From Parabacteroides sp. PM6-13 (GTDB taxonomy: Bacteria; Bacteroidota; Bacteroidia; Bacteroidales; Tannerellaceae), in the NCBI RefSeq assembly GCF_029892605.1, contig NZ_JARXWF010000001.1:372001-436000 (forward strand): 64,000 bases of DNA, given 5' to 3'. Under the pieces are notes generated by a model, which did no database searches, was not told where the DNA came from, and saw only the letters and a list, made by a program, of their open reading frames with translations. The position numbers and the translations under genes are program-made. Positions within the stretch are counted from its first letter, which is position 1. Every line of letters begins with the position of its first letter. Shown one piece after another: positions 52,086-62,426 of this stretch.

Positions 52086-52673
52086 ATGATCGAATATATT
52101 AAAGGGGAAATCGTAGAATTGACCCCTGCCCGTATGGTAATGGAGTGTGCCGGAATCGGCTATGAACTCAATATCTCACTCACCACCTACAGTGCATTCA
52201 ATGGCCGGCAGACCGGAAAAATCTATGTATTGGAGGTGATCCGCGAAGATGCCCACATATTATTTGGCTTTGCCGACAAACAGGAGCGGGAGCTGTTTAC
52301 GCAACTAACCTCCGTATCAGGCGTTGGTCCCAATACCGCACGCATGATTCTCTCCTCCCTACCGCCGGAAGAGCTGGTACAGGTGATTGTCTCCAAGAAC
52401 GAAGCCGCCCTGACCGCTGTAAAAGGCATTGGACTGAAGACGGCACAGCGTATTTTGGTCGACCTCAAGAACAAAGTAAAACTTTTGGGTGAGGCACCGG
52501 CTACTCCGGGCGCCCTGATGGGCAATGCCGATGTGGTAGAAGAGGCGGTTGCCGCGCTTGTTATGCTTGGTTTCCCGAAGGCGGCATCCCAGAAAACAGT
52601 GCTTTCTATCGTAAAAACCTCCCCAGCGCTGCCGGTGGAGCAGGTGGTAAAATCGGCTTTGCGGATGCTGTGA
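52086..52673 (+). CDS. ruvA: Holliday junction branch migration protein RuvA
   Basis: This 195-residue tetrameric protein binds four-way DNA junctions and guides RuvB. Markers are the N-terminal OB part ([20 protein letters not shown]), the paired HhH motifs [14 protein letters not shown] and [18 protein letters not shown], and the small C-terminal domain ([13 protein letters not shown]) that contacts RuvB. It is directly followed by sprA after 36 nt, an arrangement seen in related genomes. Confidence 0.96.
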   Translation: MIEYIKGEIVELTPARMVMECAGIGYELNISLTTYSAFNGRQTGKIYVLEVIREDAHILFGFADKQERELFTQLTSVSGVGPNTARMILSSLPPEELVQVIVSKNEAALTAVKGIGLKTAQRILVDLKNKVKLLGEAPATPGALMGNADVVEEAVAALVMLGFPKAASQKTVLSIVKTSPALPVEQVVKSALRML

Positions 52674-52709
52674 TAGTGGCCTCCCAAGGGAGGTTGACAA
52701 TTGAAAAGG

Positions 52710-55700
52710 ATGAAGAAAAAGATACTGAAATATATACTTTGGATAGGCCTATTGCTGTTTGGAATGGGGATATATGCTATGAATTTCGGGTTCCGGAATA
52801 CAGAGCTTATCGTTCCGACAGATCTGCCCAGCGAATTGCCACCCGATACGGTGGTCAAGTATCCGGTGGCCAAAACAGCTCCCGAAGCATATGAAGATGT
52901 CTTGAAACAATCCCCTGCCGACCTGCGCGATCCCGACAACCTGAAAACAACGATAGAATATGATATCCGCACAGGCTATTACCTGATCCGCACAAAGATT
53001 GGCGATATGGATATCACCACGCCTATCAGCCTGACACCGGAAGAGTATCAGGATCATAGCCTCCGGGAGTCCATACGTTCCTATTACCGCCAGAAAAACG
53101 AAGAAGAGTTTCAAAAACAGGCAGAGAAAGAGTTTAACCTGACCGACATGCAGTTCGACCTGGGCGCCGCGGAAAAGATCTTCGGACCGGGAGGCGTGCG
53201 TGTGCGTACGCAGGGTTCTGCCGACATCACAATGGGGTTGAAAAACAATACGACCAACAACCCCTCTCTACCCGAACGCTCCCGTAGTCGTACCTTTTTT
53301 AATTTCGATGAGAATGTGCAGTTGAACGTGCAGGCATCGGTGGGGAGTAAGGTAAATTTCAATATGAACTATAACACCGAGACCTCTTTCGACTATGACT
53401 CCAAGAAGCTAAAACTGGCCTACCGGGGCGAAGAGGACGAGATCATCAAGAATATCGAAGCAGGAAATGTCAGCATGACCACCAGCAACTCCCTGATCCG
53501 TGGGGGCGCATCCCTGTTTGGTATCAAGGCGGATCTTCAGTTTGGAAAATTGCGTGTGAATACCCTGTTTGCACAGCAGGAGTCGGAATCCAAAACGGTC
53601 AGTACCAAAGGTGGGGTACAAACAAAACCTTTTGAACTGACCGTCGATCAATATGATGAGAACCGCCACTTTTTCCTTTCGCATTATTTCTATGACAAAT
53701 ACGACCAGGCGATGTCTTCGCTGCCGCATATCTCTTCCATGATCAATATCAACCGGGTAGAGGTATGGGTAACCAATAAACGAAGCAATTTCAATCAGGC
53801 ACGTAATATCGTCGCCTTCTCTGACTTGGCGGAACATAATGCCGATCATATCTATAACAACACCTATGTGCAACCCACAGGGGCATCCAACCTTCCCTAC
53901 AACAAGACCAACAACCTGTACGATCAGGTGAATACGATCGACGGTTTGCGTAATATAAACAGCGTGAACCAAGTATTGAATGGGCTATTGGAAGGCGGTA
54001 TCGAGTATGAGAAAATCGAGAGCGCCCGTAAGTTGGAAGAATCGGAATACATACTAAACAAGCAATTAGGATATATCTCCCTGCGCACCCCGTTGCAGTC
54101 CGACGAGGTACTGGCAGTGGCTTTTGAATATATATACGAAGGGAAGACCTACCAGGTAGGAGAATTCTCTACCGACAATGTAGGCGGAAGCGAAGAAAAT
54201 GCGAGCAACACCTCCTCTACCCTTTTCGTGAAGCTATTGAAAGGAACAAGTCTTTCACCGGGCATGCCTTTCTGGAAGCTGATGATGAAAAACGTCTATT
54301 ACCTGGGCGCCTATTCTATTCAGAAAGATAAGTTCAAGATGGATATCCTGTATCAAAGCGATACGACAGGTACCTACCTCAACTATATCTCCGACGGCAA
54401 TATCCGGGACGAAATACTGCTTCGGGTCATGAACCTGGATCGCCTGGATTCGCAAGACAATCCGCGCCCGGACGGCTTCTTCGACTTTTTGGACGGGTAT
54501 ACGGTCGACTCCGAAACGGGACGTATTTTCTTCCCTTCGGTAGAGCCTTTCGGCAGCTACCTCAGGAAGAAGATCGGCAATGATATGATTGCCGATAAAT
54601 ATGTCTATGAAGAGCTGTATGACTCGACCCTGACCGTTGCCCGGCAGATCGCCGAAAAGAATAAATACCTATTGAGTGGGGAGTACAGAGCCTCTTCCGG
54701 AGCAGAGATCCAACTGGGAGCCACCAACGTAGCCAGAGGGTCTGTCGTGGTGACCGCCGGGGGCATTACCCTGTCAGAGAATGTCGATTACACGGTGGAT
54801 TATACCTCCGGTATCGTGACCATCCTAAATGAGAGCATCCTATCCAGTAACACCCCGGTGAGTGTCCGCCTGGAAGATCAGTCGGCCTTTAGTATGCAGC
54901 GAAAGACGATGCTTGGCTTAGACCTCAACTATCAGTTCAGCCGCGACTTTATGCTCGGGGCAACCATTATGCATATGTCGGAGATGCCGCTGACCGTGAA
55001 GACCACCATGGGCAACGAGTCGGTGAAGAATACCCTCTGGGGATTGAACACCTCCTTCAAGAAAGAGAGCCAATGGTTGACCAATATGTTCGACAAACTG
55101 CCGTTGCTCGAATTGAGCAAGCCCAGTCAGATCTCCTTCAACGCGGAGTTTGCCCACTTGATTGCCGGTCATTATAAGAATAAATACTCAGGGGGATATA
55201 CCTACCTGGACGACTTCGAATCGACACAAAGCGGTGCGAACCTGCAGAATCCTTACTCCTGGCAGCTATCGAGCACCCCTTATCAGGATGGTGAAAACCC
55301 GCTCTTCCCGGAAGCCAGCCGGGTGAATGATATCACCTACGGTATGAACCGCGCTTTACTTGCGTGGTATTATATCGATGGTATAATGAATCGTTCGAAC
55401 TCAACGATCATCCGCGATAAAGACGAATTGTCGAAACATGACGTGCGTGCTATCCCGGTGGCCGAACTGTTCCCGAACCGGGAGCAGACCTACAGTGAAT
55501 CGTCTATCCTTTCGGTGCTTAACGTGGCCTATTACCCGAACGAGCGCGGTCCCTACAACCTGGATGCCGACAACCTGAATCCCGACGGAACACTCATGAA
55601 CCCCGAGAAACGTTGGGGCGGGATGATGCGGCGCATCGAACAAAGTGATTTTGAAACGGCCAATTTCGAGTTTATCGAGTTCTGGTTGATGGATCCTTTC

Positions 55701-58700
55701 CTGGGCGAGAACGAGATGAAAGAGGGAGGAGATCTCTATTTCAACCTGGGCGATGTGTCGGAAGATATCCTGAAAGACGAAAAGAAATTCTTTGAAAACG
55801 GTTTGCCGATCGACGACGATATGTCGAAAGTAGAAGAGACCGTCTGGGGGCGTGTTCCTAAATACCAAAGTACCGGATATGCCTTTGATAACACAGCCGG
55901 TGCGCGTGAGAAGCAAGATGTCGGATTGAACGGTCTTTCCAGCAATGACGAAAAATCATTCGGTGCCTATAAAGAGTATCTCGATAAACTGCCGATGGTC
56001 TTGTCGCCGGAGGTGATCAACCAGATGCAATCCGATCCTTTCTCTCCCTATAATGACCCGGCCGGTGATAACTATATGTATTTCCGTGACGATTTTTACG
56101 AAGGCAAGGAGGCAGGCATCCTGGAACGCTATAAACGTTTCAACGGAACGGAAGGTAACTCCAAAGAGGCGACCGGCACACGCAACCAGGCATCTAAGAC
56201 CCTACCTGATGTAGAAGACCTCAACCAGGATAATAACCTGAATGAAAACGAGAAATATTACGAATACCGCGTTTCACTCCGCAAAGAAGACCTGGTAGTC
56301 GGCACGAACTATATCGTGGATATGCGCGATACGCTGGTGAATCTGCCCAACAATACCAAAGACAGGGTCAAATGGTATCTCTTTAAGATTCCGGTGAAGA
56401 AATACAACCGCGCCGTTGGCTCGATCCGCGACTTTAAGTCGATCCGCTTCATGCGTATGTATATGACTGGCTTTAAGCAACCAACCGTATTGCGATTCGG
56501 TACGTTCGAACTGGTCAGAAGCGATTGGCGCACCTATGAACAGACATTGGCCAATCCGAGCCTGCCGCCTTCCGTACAAGGCTCCCTGGATGTATCCTCT
56601 ATCAACATCGAAGAGAATGGCGACCGTCAGCCGGTAAACTATGTATTGCCTCCGGGCGTGACCCGTATGCTCGACCCCGGTCAGCCGCAACTGCGTCAGG
56701 AAAACGAACAGGCCCTTTCTCTGCAGGTGACTAACCTGGCACCGTTGGATGCGCGGGCTATCTATAAAACAACCAATTTCGACCTGCGCCAGTACAAGCG
56801 CCTCCAACTGTTTGCCCATGCGGAAAACTTCAAGGAGATACCGGAGCTCTCTTCCGAACTTCGAAGTGGAGACTTCACCGTGTTTATCCGTTTGGGATCC
56901 GACTATAAGAACAATTACTACGAATACGAAGTGCCTCAAACGATCACGCCTCCGGGACGTTATTATGAAAACAACAGCGACCAATTGACGGTTTGGCCCC
57001 AGGAGAATATGATCGATATCGCACTGGATGTGTTCACCGATCTGAAACTCAACCGAAACAAAGCCCGTAGAGAGGGCAAAGAGGGGGTTGATTACCATCT
57101 GCTCTATTCGGAATACGACCCGAACAACACACGCAATACGATCAGCATCATCGGGAACCCTACCCTTTCGGAGGTGAAAACCATTATGATCGGGGTGCGC
57201 AATAACACCAACGAGATCAAGAGTGGTGAGGTATGGGTCAATGAATTGCGTCTGACCGAGTTCAACGAAGAGGGTGGATGGGCTGCCAATGCCAACCTCA
57301 ACGTGGCTATTTCCGACCTCGGAACGGTGAGCGCCAGTGGACGAATCGAAACCGCCGGCTTCGGTTCCCTCGATCAATCGCTGATGGAACGCCGTATGGA
57401 TGACTATATGCAGTATAGCGTGGCTGCTAATATCCAGTTGGGCAAATTCTTCCCGGAGAAGGCGAAGGTGAATATCCCGCTCTATTACGCGATCTCGAAC
57501 GAGACGATCGACCCGAAATACAATCCGTTGGATCAGGACATTGAATTAAAGGAGGCACTGGCTATCGTAGATACCAAAGCGGAGAAAGATTCTATCCGCC
57601 GCTTTGCACAAGACAAGGTCACCACGCGCAGCATTGCCCTGAACAATGTGAAGGTAGATATCCGCAGCAAAACGCCTATGCCTTACGACCCGGCGAACTT
57701 CTCTTTCGGTTATTCTTTCAGCGAACAAAACAAGCGCAATCCGGAAACAGAATATGAAACAACAAAGGACTACCGGGGTACCTTTGCTTACAACTACACC
57801 CCGTATCTTCCGCCGTTGAAACCGTTCGATAAGATGATCAAGAAAGATAACGGATATACCCGCTACCTGAAGCAGTTGGCGATCAATTATCTACCGTCGA
57901 ATATCAGCTTCCAGACCGCTATGATGCGCAATTACTATGAGATCCAATTGCGCGACGTGGGCAATACCGGCATGAAGATGGATCCGTCGTTCAGCCAGAA
58001 TTTCCTTTGGGACAGAGCTTTCAGCATCCGCTGGAACCTGACAAATAGCCTGAATTTCTCTTTCAACTCCGGCACGAACGCCCGCATTGAAGAGCCTTAT
58101 GTGCAGGTAAATAAGAAATTGAATTACGACGATTACCAGATGTGGAAAGACTCGGTAGCCCAGAGCATCCGCGACTGGGGAACGCCTCTGAAATACGACC
58201 AGAGCTTCCAGGCCAGCTGGACGCTGCCTCTGCAAAGCATTCCTATTCTGGATTGGATTTCCGCCAATGCCTCCTATTCGGCTACCTACAACTGGGATCG
58301 AGGCGCCACGCTCGAAATCGATTCGGTGGAGATCGGGAATACCATCCGTAACCAACGACAGATCAATGGGCAGGCAAACCTTAATTTCCAGTCGCTCTAC
58401 AATAAGAGTGCCTACCTGAAGAAGGTCAACCAACGGTTTACGCCGCGAACAGCCTCCACCTCCTCCCGCGGACGCCAGCAACAACAGGCACCCAAGAAAA
58501 AGCCACGGGTAGAGATGGAAGTGACACTGAATCCGGATAGCGGTACGATCGTAAAGCACAATATGATGGAGAACCGCGTGCGCATCACTGCCCGTACGCT
58601 CGATGGCAAGTCCTATCCGATCAAAGCCAAAGGATTGAATTTCGCCGAAGCGATTATCCATACGAAAGATACGGTGAAGCTTAAAATCGTTATCCAACCG

Positions 58701-60152
58701 GCTGCCAAAGACTTCTCCGGCGTGATGACCGATGTGGCGCAATACTCCGCCCGCTTCCTGATGATGCTTCGCCGCATGAATATATCCTATACCCAGACCG
58801 ACGGAATGACCATCACCGGTTTCCGGCCGGAGATCGGCAATATTTTCGGACAAAGACGCGGCGGTGCCATGGCGCCCGGTCTTGGCTTTGCCTTTGGCGA
58901 TGTGCGTCGTAGCTTTATCGACGATGCCTACAACCGGGGATGGCTGGTGACCGAGAACAATGTGAATCCTGCCATCATCAATCTAACGACCTCGCTCGAT
59001 CTGCGTGCCAATCTGGAACCGATCGCCGGATTGAAGATCGATTTGAATGCCAACCGCACCACGTCGGAAAACACGCAGGTGCAATATATGTACGACGGTA
59101 TGCCCGAGATACGCGGCGGTAATTTCACGATGACCACGATCTCGCTGCGTTCTACCTTCAAGCGAGGTGGAAGCGCGTCCGACAACTATAAATCGGAAGC
59201 GTTTAATGACTTCCTGAACAACCGGGATATTATCCGCAATCGCGTGCAACAACAGTATATAGGAAAGAAATATCCAACGACCGGCTTCCTGGAAGGCACA
59301 CCCTATGCGGGCACCGACTTCCAACCCGATCTCGAAGGAGGCGTCTACCGCAATTCGGCGGATGTATTGATTCCTGCCTTTATCGCTGCCTATACCGGAA
59401 AAGATGCGAAAAAGGTGAGCCTCTCCCCTTTCCCATCGCTGTCTAACCTGCTGCCCAACTGGTCGATCACCTACGACGGGCTTGTTCAGATCCCATTCTT
59501 CAAAAAGCATTTCAAGAGCTTTGTGTTGAGCCACCGCTATAGAAGCATCTATTCGATCGGCTCCTACACCTCTTCCCTCAACTGGGTTAGTGCGGGTGGC
59601 GACCTCGGATTCATCAGCAGTACGCAGTCCGATAACCCGATCCCCTCTTCTCCGTACGAGATGTCGTCGGTCTCTATTTCGGAGAGCTTTAATCCGCTGT
59701 TTGGTGCCGATGCCACGCTGGTAAGCAATATGACCGGCCGTATGGCGTATAACACCAGTAGCACCCTCAGCCTCAATGTCTCCTCGTACCAGATCGTGGA
59801 GTCGTTGAACGATGAATTGATCGTAGGTATCGGCTATAAGATCACTGAGTTTAATAAAGTACTGAAACGTAAAGCATCGCAGAACTTCAGCAACGACCTG
59901 GATATCCGTTTCGATTATTCGTACCGGAAGACACAGTCGTTGATACGTAAGATCGAAGAGAACCTGACACAGGCCACCAGCGGAAACGTGACACAGACCC
60001 TGATGTTCTCCCTCGACTACGCCCTCAGCCGCGCGCTCTCCCTGCGTGCCTTCTATGATCTTCAGATCAATAAGCCGCTTATCTCGAGTGCCTCTTTCCC
60101 CACTTCCAACTCTAATTTCGGCATCAGCATCCGCTTCTCCCTGACGCAGTAA
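52710..60152 (+). CDS. sprA: Type IX secretion system outer-membrane translocon SprA (Sov)
   Basis: About 2480 residues; a 36-strand outer-membrane barrel that lets folded type IX cargo pass, known as SprA in Flavobacterium and Sov in Porphyromonas. Signs are the signal-like N-terminus (MKKKILKYILWIGLLLFGMG), the conserved FDLGAAEKIFGPGGVRVR, a long run of alternating amphipathic strands and the aromatic C-terminal SNFGISIRFSLTQ. The ATG at 52710 is preferred over the TTG at 52701. The T9SS cargo at 17424-22556 is a probable client. A palindromic terminator follows. Confidence 0.95.
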   Translation: MKKKILKYILWIGLLLFGMGIYAMNFGFRNTELIVPTDLPSELPPDTVVKYPVAKTAPEAYEDVLKQSPADLRDPDNLKTTIEYDIRTGYYLIRTKIGDMDITTPISLTPEEYQDHSLRESIRSYYRQKNEEEFQKQAEKEFNLTDMQFDLGAAEKIFGPGGVRVRTQGSADITMGLKNNTTNNPSLPERSRSRTFFNFDENVQLNVQASVGSKVNFNMNYNTETSFDYDSKKLKLAYRGEEDEIIKNIEAGNVSMTTSNSLIRGGASLFGIKADLQFGKLRVNTLFAQQESESKTVSTKGGVQTKPFELTVDQYDENRHFFLSHYFYDKYDQAMSSLPHISSMININRVEVWVTNKRSNFNQARNIVAFSDLAEHNADHIYNNTYVQPTGASNLPYNKTNNLYDQVNTIDGLRNINSVNQVLNGLLEGGIEYEKIESARKLEESEYILNKQLGYISLRTPLQSDEVLAVAFEYIYEGKTYQVGEFSTDNVGGSEENASNTSSTLFVKLLKGTSLSPGMPFWKLMMKNVYYLGAYSIQKDKFKMDILYQSDTTGTYLNYISDGNIRDEILLRVMNLDRLDSQDNPRPDGFFDFLDGYTVDSETGRIFFPSVEPFGSYLRKKIGNDMIADKYVYEELYDSTLTVARQIAEKNKYLLSGEYRASSGAEIQLGATNVARGSVVVTAGGITLSENVDYTVDYTSGIVTILNESILSSNTPVSVRLEDQSAFSMQRKTMLGLDLNYQFSRDFMLGATIMHMSEMPLTVKTTMGNESVKNTLWGLNTSFKKESQWLTNMFDKLPLLELSKPSQISFNAEFAHLIAGHYKNKYSGGYTYLDDFESTQSGANLQNPYSWQLSSTPYQDGENPLFPEASRVNDITYGMNRALLAWYYIDGIMNRSNSTIIRDKDELSKHDVRAIPVAELFPNREQTYSESSILSVLNVAYYPNERGPYNLDADNLNPDGTLMNPEKRWGGMMRRIEQSDFETANFEFIEFWLMDPFLGENEMKEGGDLYFNLGDVSEDILKDEKKFFENGLPIDDDMSKVEETVWGRVPKYQSTGYAFDNTAGAREKQDVGLNGLSSNDEKSFGAYKEYLDKLPMVLSPEVINQMQSDPFSPYNDPAGDNYMYFRDDFYEGKEAGILERYKRFNGTEGNSKEATGTRNQASKTLPDVEDLNQDNNLNENEKYYEYRVSLRKEDLVVGTNYIVDMRDTLVNLPNNTKDRVKWYLFKIPVKKYNRAVGSIRDFKSIRFMRMYMTGFKQPTVLRFGTFELVRSDWRTYEQTLANPSLPPSVQGSLDVSSINIEENGDRQPVNYVLPPGVTRMLDPGQPQLRQENEQALSLQVTNLAPLDARAIYKTTNFDLRQYKRLQLFAHAENFKEIPELSSELRSGDFTVFIRLGSDYKNNYYEYEVPQTITPPGRYYENNSDQLTVWPQENMIDIALDVFTDLKLNRNKARREGKEGVDYHLLYSEYDPNNTRNTISIIGNPTLSEVKTIMIGVRNNTNEIKSGEVWVNELRLTEFNEEGGWAANANLNVAISDLGTVSASGRIETAGFGSLDQSLMERRMDDYMQYSVAANIQLGKFFPEKAKVNIPLYYAISNETIDPKYNPLDQDIELKEALAIVDTKAEKDSIRRFAQDKVTTRSIALNNVKVDIRSKTPMPYDPANFSFGYSFSEQNKRNPETEYETTKDYRGTFAYNYTPYLPPLKPFDKMIKKDNGYTRYLKQLAINYLPSNISFQTAMMRNYYEIQLRDVGNTGMKMDPSFSQNFLWDRAFSIRWNLTNSLNFSFNSGTNARIEEPYVQVNKKLNYDDYQMWKDSVAQSIRDWGTPLKYDQSFQASWTLPLQSIPILDWISANASYSATYNWDRGATLEIDSVEIGNTIRNQRQINGQANLNFQSLYNKSAYLKKVNQRFTPRTASTSSRGRQQQQAPKKKPRVEMEVTLNPDSGTIVKHNMMENRVRITARTLDGKSYPIKAKGLNFAEAIIHTKDTVKLKIVIQPAAKDFSGVMTDVAQYSARFLMMLRRMNISYTQTDGMTITGFRPEIGNIFGQRRGGAMAPGLGFAFGDVRRSFIDDAYNRGWLVTENNVNPAIINLTTSLDLRANLEPIAGLKIDLNANRTTSENTQVQYMYDGMPEIRGGNFTMTTISLRSTFKRGGSASDNYKSEAFNDFLNNRDIIRNRVQQQYIGKKYPTTGFLEGTPYAGTDFQPDLEGGVYRNSADVLIPAFIAAYTGKDAKKVSLSPFPSLSNLLPNWSITYDGLVQIPFFKKHFKSFVLSHRYRSIYSIGSYTSSLNWVSAGGDLGFISSTQSDNPIPSSPYEMSSVSISESFNPLFGADATLVSNMTGRMAYNTSSTLSLNVSSYQIVESLNDELIVGIGYKITEFNKVLKRKASQNFSNDLDIRFDYSYRKTQSLIRKIEENLTQATSGNVTQTLMFSLDYALSRALSLRAFYDLQINKPLISSASFPTSNSNFGISIRFSLTQ

Positions 60153-60171
60153 ACACCATCAACTAAGCTTC

Positions 60172-60228
60172 AAAAAAAATTCTCACCCGCGTGAGAAAAA
60201 ATTCTCATGCGGGTGAGAATTTTTTTTA
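60172..60228. terminator. Terminator after sprA, double TTCTCAC palindrome copy 2
   Basis: The same 46-bp double palindrome as at 22828 is flanked here by A-runs and a T8 tract, so it is a strong terminator that works in both directions. One long hairpin, or two short ones with alternative pairing, can form. Confidence 0.85.
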
Positions 60229-60368
60229 CCTGTCATCTAGAATGATAAAAAGAGGCTAATTGCCAACTCCAGTGAGCAATTTGTACACTCAAAATGTTAA
60301 TAGCATGGAAAAGTGACAGGAATACTGAAAAATTTCCTTAATGCCGGTTTTTCATTCGAAATTTATAT

Positions 60369-60440
60369 TACTTTTGTATCCGGTTTACAAGGCTGTTTTC
60401 AAGCGTAAACTCAAACAGGGTTACTCCCTCCTGTTTTTTT
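60369..60440 (+). promoter_or_regulatory. pckA promoter and terminator-like hairpin in the leader
   Basis: TACTTTTG (60369-60376) is the -7 element. In the leader AACAGG (60414-60419) can pair with CCTGTT (60430-60435), followed by TTTTTTT, like a weak intrinsic terminator placed before the coding region. This could attenuate pckA; it is an inference. Confidence 0.4.
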
Positions 60441-60493
60441 GCATGGAAGTGAGATAAAAGTAATATAAACCAAACAATTAAATTATTAACAAA

Positions 60494-62101
60494 ATGGCTA
60501 ATTTAGACTTAAGCAAGTACGGAATTACGGGTGTTACTGACATCGTTTACAATCCGTCTTATGATCAATTGTTCGAAGAAGAAACAAAACCGGGTTTGGA
60601 AGGTTTTGAAAAAGGTCAGGCTACCGAATTAGGTGCTGTGAACGTGATGACAGGTGTGTACACCGGCCGTTCTCCTAAAGACAAATTCTTCGTAATGGAC
60701 GAAACTAGCAAGGATACCGTATGGTGGACTTCTGAAGAATATAAAAATGACAACAAACCGGTAGATGCAAAATGCTGGGCTGCTGTAAAAGATTTAGCAA
60801 CTAAACAACTTTCAGGCAAACGTCTGTTCGTGGTTGACGCATTCTGCGGTGCTAACGAAAACAGCCGCTTGAAACTGCGCTTCATCATGGAAGTAGCATG
60901 GCAGGCACATTTCGTGAAAAACATGTTCATCCGTCCGACAGAAGCTGAACTGGCTAACTTCGGCGAACCTGATTTCGTGATCATGAACGCTTCAAAAGCG
61001 AAAGTTGAAAACTACAAAGAACTGGGCTTGAACTCAGAAACGGCTGTTGTATTCAACCTGACTGAAAAGATCCAGGTAATCCTGAACACATGGTACGGTG
61101 GTGAAATGAAGAAAGGTATGTTCTCTTACATGAACTATCTGTTGCCACTGCAAGGTATGGCTTCTATGCACTGCTCTGCTAACACAGATATGGAAGGTAA
61201 GAACACAGCTGTATTCTTCGGTCTGTCAGGAACAGGTAAAACTACCTTGTCAACCGACCCGAAACGTCTGTTGATTGGTGACGACGAACACGGATGGGAT
61301 GACGAAGGCGTATTCAACTTCGAAGGTGGTTGCTATGCAAAGGTTATCAACCTGGATAAAGACAGCGAACCAGACATCTTCAACGCTATCCGCAAAGATG
61401 CTTTGTTGGAAAACGTTACGGTTGATGCCAACGGTAAAATCGACTTCAACGATAAATCGGTAACTGAAAACACCCGTGTTTCTTATCCGATCGATCATAT
61501 CACCAACATCGTGAAACCGGTGTCTAAGGCAGGTCCTGCTGAAAAAGTTATCTTCCTGTCGGCTGACGCGTTCGGCGTATTGCCTCCGGTATCTATCCTG
61601 AGCCCGGAACAGACTCAGTACTACTTCCTTTCTGGATTTACTGCAAAATTGGCAGGTACAGAGCGTGGTATCACTGAACCGACTCCTACTTTCTCTGCTT
61701 GTTTCGGTGCTGCTTTCTTGTCATTGCACCCAACAAAATATGGTGAAGAATTGGTGAAGAAAATGCAGAAATCAGGCGCTAAGGCTTACTTGGTGAACAC
61801 AGGTTGGAACGGAACCGGCAAACGTATCTCTATCAAAGATACACGCGGTATCATCGATGCTATCCTGGACGGTTCTATCGACAAGGCTCCGACTAAGACT
61901 ATTCCTTACTTCGATTTCGTTGTTCCGACTGCATTGCCGGGCGTTGATCCTAACATTCTGGATCCGCGTGACACTTACGCAGATGCTGCACAGTGGACAA
62001 CTAAAGCAGAAGACCTGGCTAACCGTTTCATCAAGAACTTCTCTAAGTTCACCGGAAACGACCTGGGTAAATCATTGGTTGCTGCCGGACCGAAATTGTA
62101 A
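60494..62101 (+). CDS. pckA: Phosphoenolpyruvate carboxykinase (ATP)
   Basis: The 535-residue enzyme interconverts oxaloacetate and PEP with ATP, a key step in succinate-forming fermentation of Bacteroidales. Markers are [10 protein letters not shown], the kinase loop [33 protein letters not shown] and the C-terminal part with [10 protein letters not shown]. It has its own promoter and a strong terminator. Codon use favours common codons, which fits high expression. Confidence 0.97.
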   Translation: MANLDLSKYGITGVTDIVYNPSYDQLFEEETKPGLEGFEKGQATELGAVNVMTGVYTGRSPKDKFFVMDETSKDTVWWTSEEYKNDNKPVDAKCWAAVKDLATKQLSGKRLFVVDAFCGANENSRLKLRFIMEVAWQAHFVKNMFIRPTEAELANFGEPDFVIMNASKAKVENYKELGLNSETAVVFNLTEKIQVILNTWYGGEMKKGMFSYMNYLLPLQGMASMHCSANTDMEGKNTAVFFGLSGTGKTTLSTDPKRLLIGDDEHGWDDEGVFNFEGGCYAKVINLDKDSEPDIFNAIRKDALLENVTVDANGKIDFNDKSVTENTRVSYPIDHITNIVKPVSKAGPAEKVIFLSADAFGVLPPVSILSPEQTQYYFLSGFTAKLAGTERGITEPTPTFSACFGAAFLSLHPTKYGEELVKKMQKSGAKAYLVNTGWNGTGKRISIKDTRGIIDAILDGSIDKAPTKTIPYFDFVVPTALPGVDPNILDPRDTYADAAQWTTKAEDLANRFIKNFSKFTGNDLGKSLVAAGPKL

Positions 62102-62123
62102 TCTTTTACAATATTATATGACT

Positions 62124-62161
62124 AAAAAAGAGGTACCTCCTTCGAAGTGCCTCTTTTTTTT
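62124..62161 (+). terminator. Terminator after pckA
   Basis: AAGAGGTAC and GTGCCTCTT pair around CTCCTTCGAA and run into a T7 tract. Confidence 0.85.
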
Positions 62162-62162
62162 G

Positions 62163-62170
62163 TATCTTTG
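62163..62170 (+). promoter_or_regulatory. Promoter -7 element of the Fic module
   Basis: TATCTTTG at 62163-62170, 34 nt before the antitoxin ATG at 62205. It starts inside the T tract of the pckA terminator. Confidence 0.5.
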
Positions 62171-62204
62171 TATTACTGTTTTATTTAATAATAAACGATT
62201 CATC

Positions 62205-62426
62205 ATGTTCAAACCCATCCAAATAGACAGAAAGAACCTTACGATCATGGGGGTTCCATTCCCTGACCTGGAAATGCTTGAACGCGCAGCAAACGCCATT
62301 GGTTCGAATATGTACGAGGGCTTCCATCCGACAGAAAGCAAGATCCTCCTCATCCGGGAGTACCTGATGAACAAAATCACTTTCTCGCAATTCATCGAAG
62401 CCGCAAAGGATGTAGCTCATGTCTGA
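62205..62426 (+). CDS. VbhA-like antitoxin of a Fic toxin
   Basis: The 73-residue protein carries the Fic-inhibitory helix motif [ST]xxxE[GN] as SNMYEG (Ser34, Glu38, Gly39). In class I Fic systems that glutamate reaches into the toxin active site and blocks ATP binding. The rest is helical with a small C-terminal helix (FSQFIEAAKDVAHV). It overlaps the Fic gene by 8 nt, the usual antitoxin-first order. The start at 62205 is chosen for length and for the promoter at 62163. Confidence 0.75.
   Translation: MFKPIQIDRKNLTIMGVPFPDLEMLERAANAIGSNMYEGFHPTESKILLIREYLMNKITFSQFIEAAKDVAHV

Larger units (their letters stand above)
60153..60493 (+). other. Spacer between sprA and pckA
   Basis: The 341 bp hold the sprA terminator, an AT-rich stretch without a gene, the pckA promoter and its leader. 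Confidence 0.6.

Noticed and set aside
56274-57377. Long open frame opposite sprA
   Set aside because: Antisense shadow inside a continuous, conserved gene.
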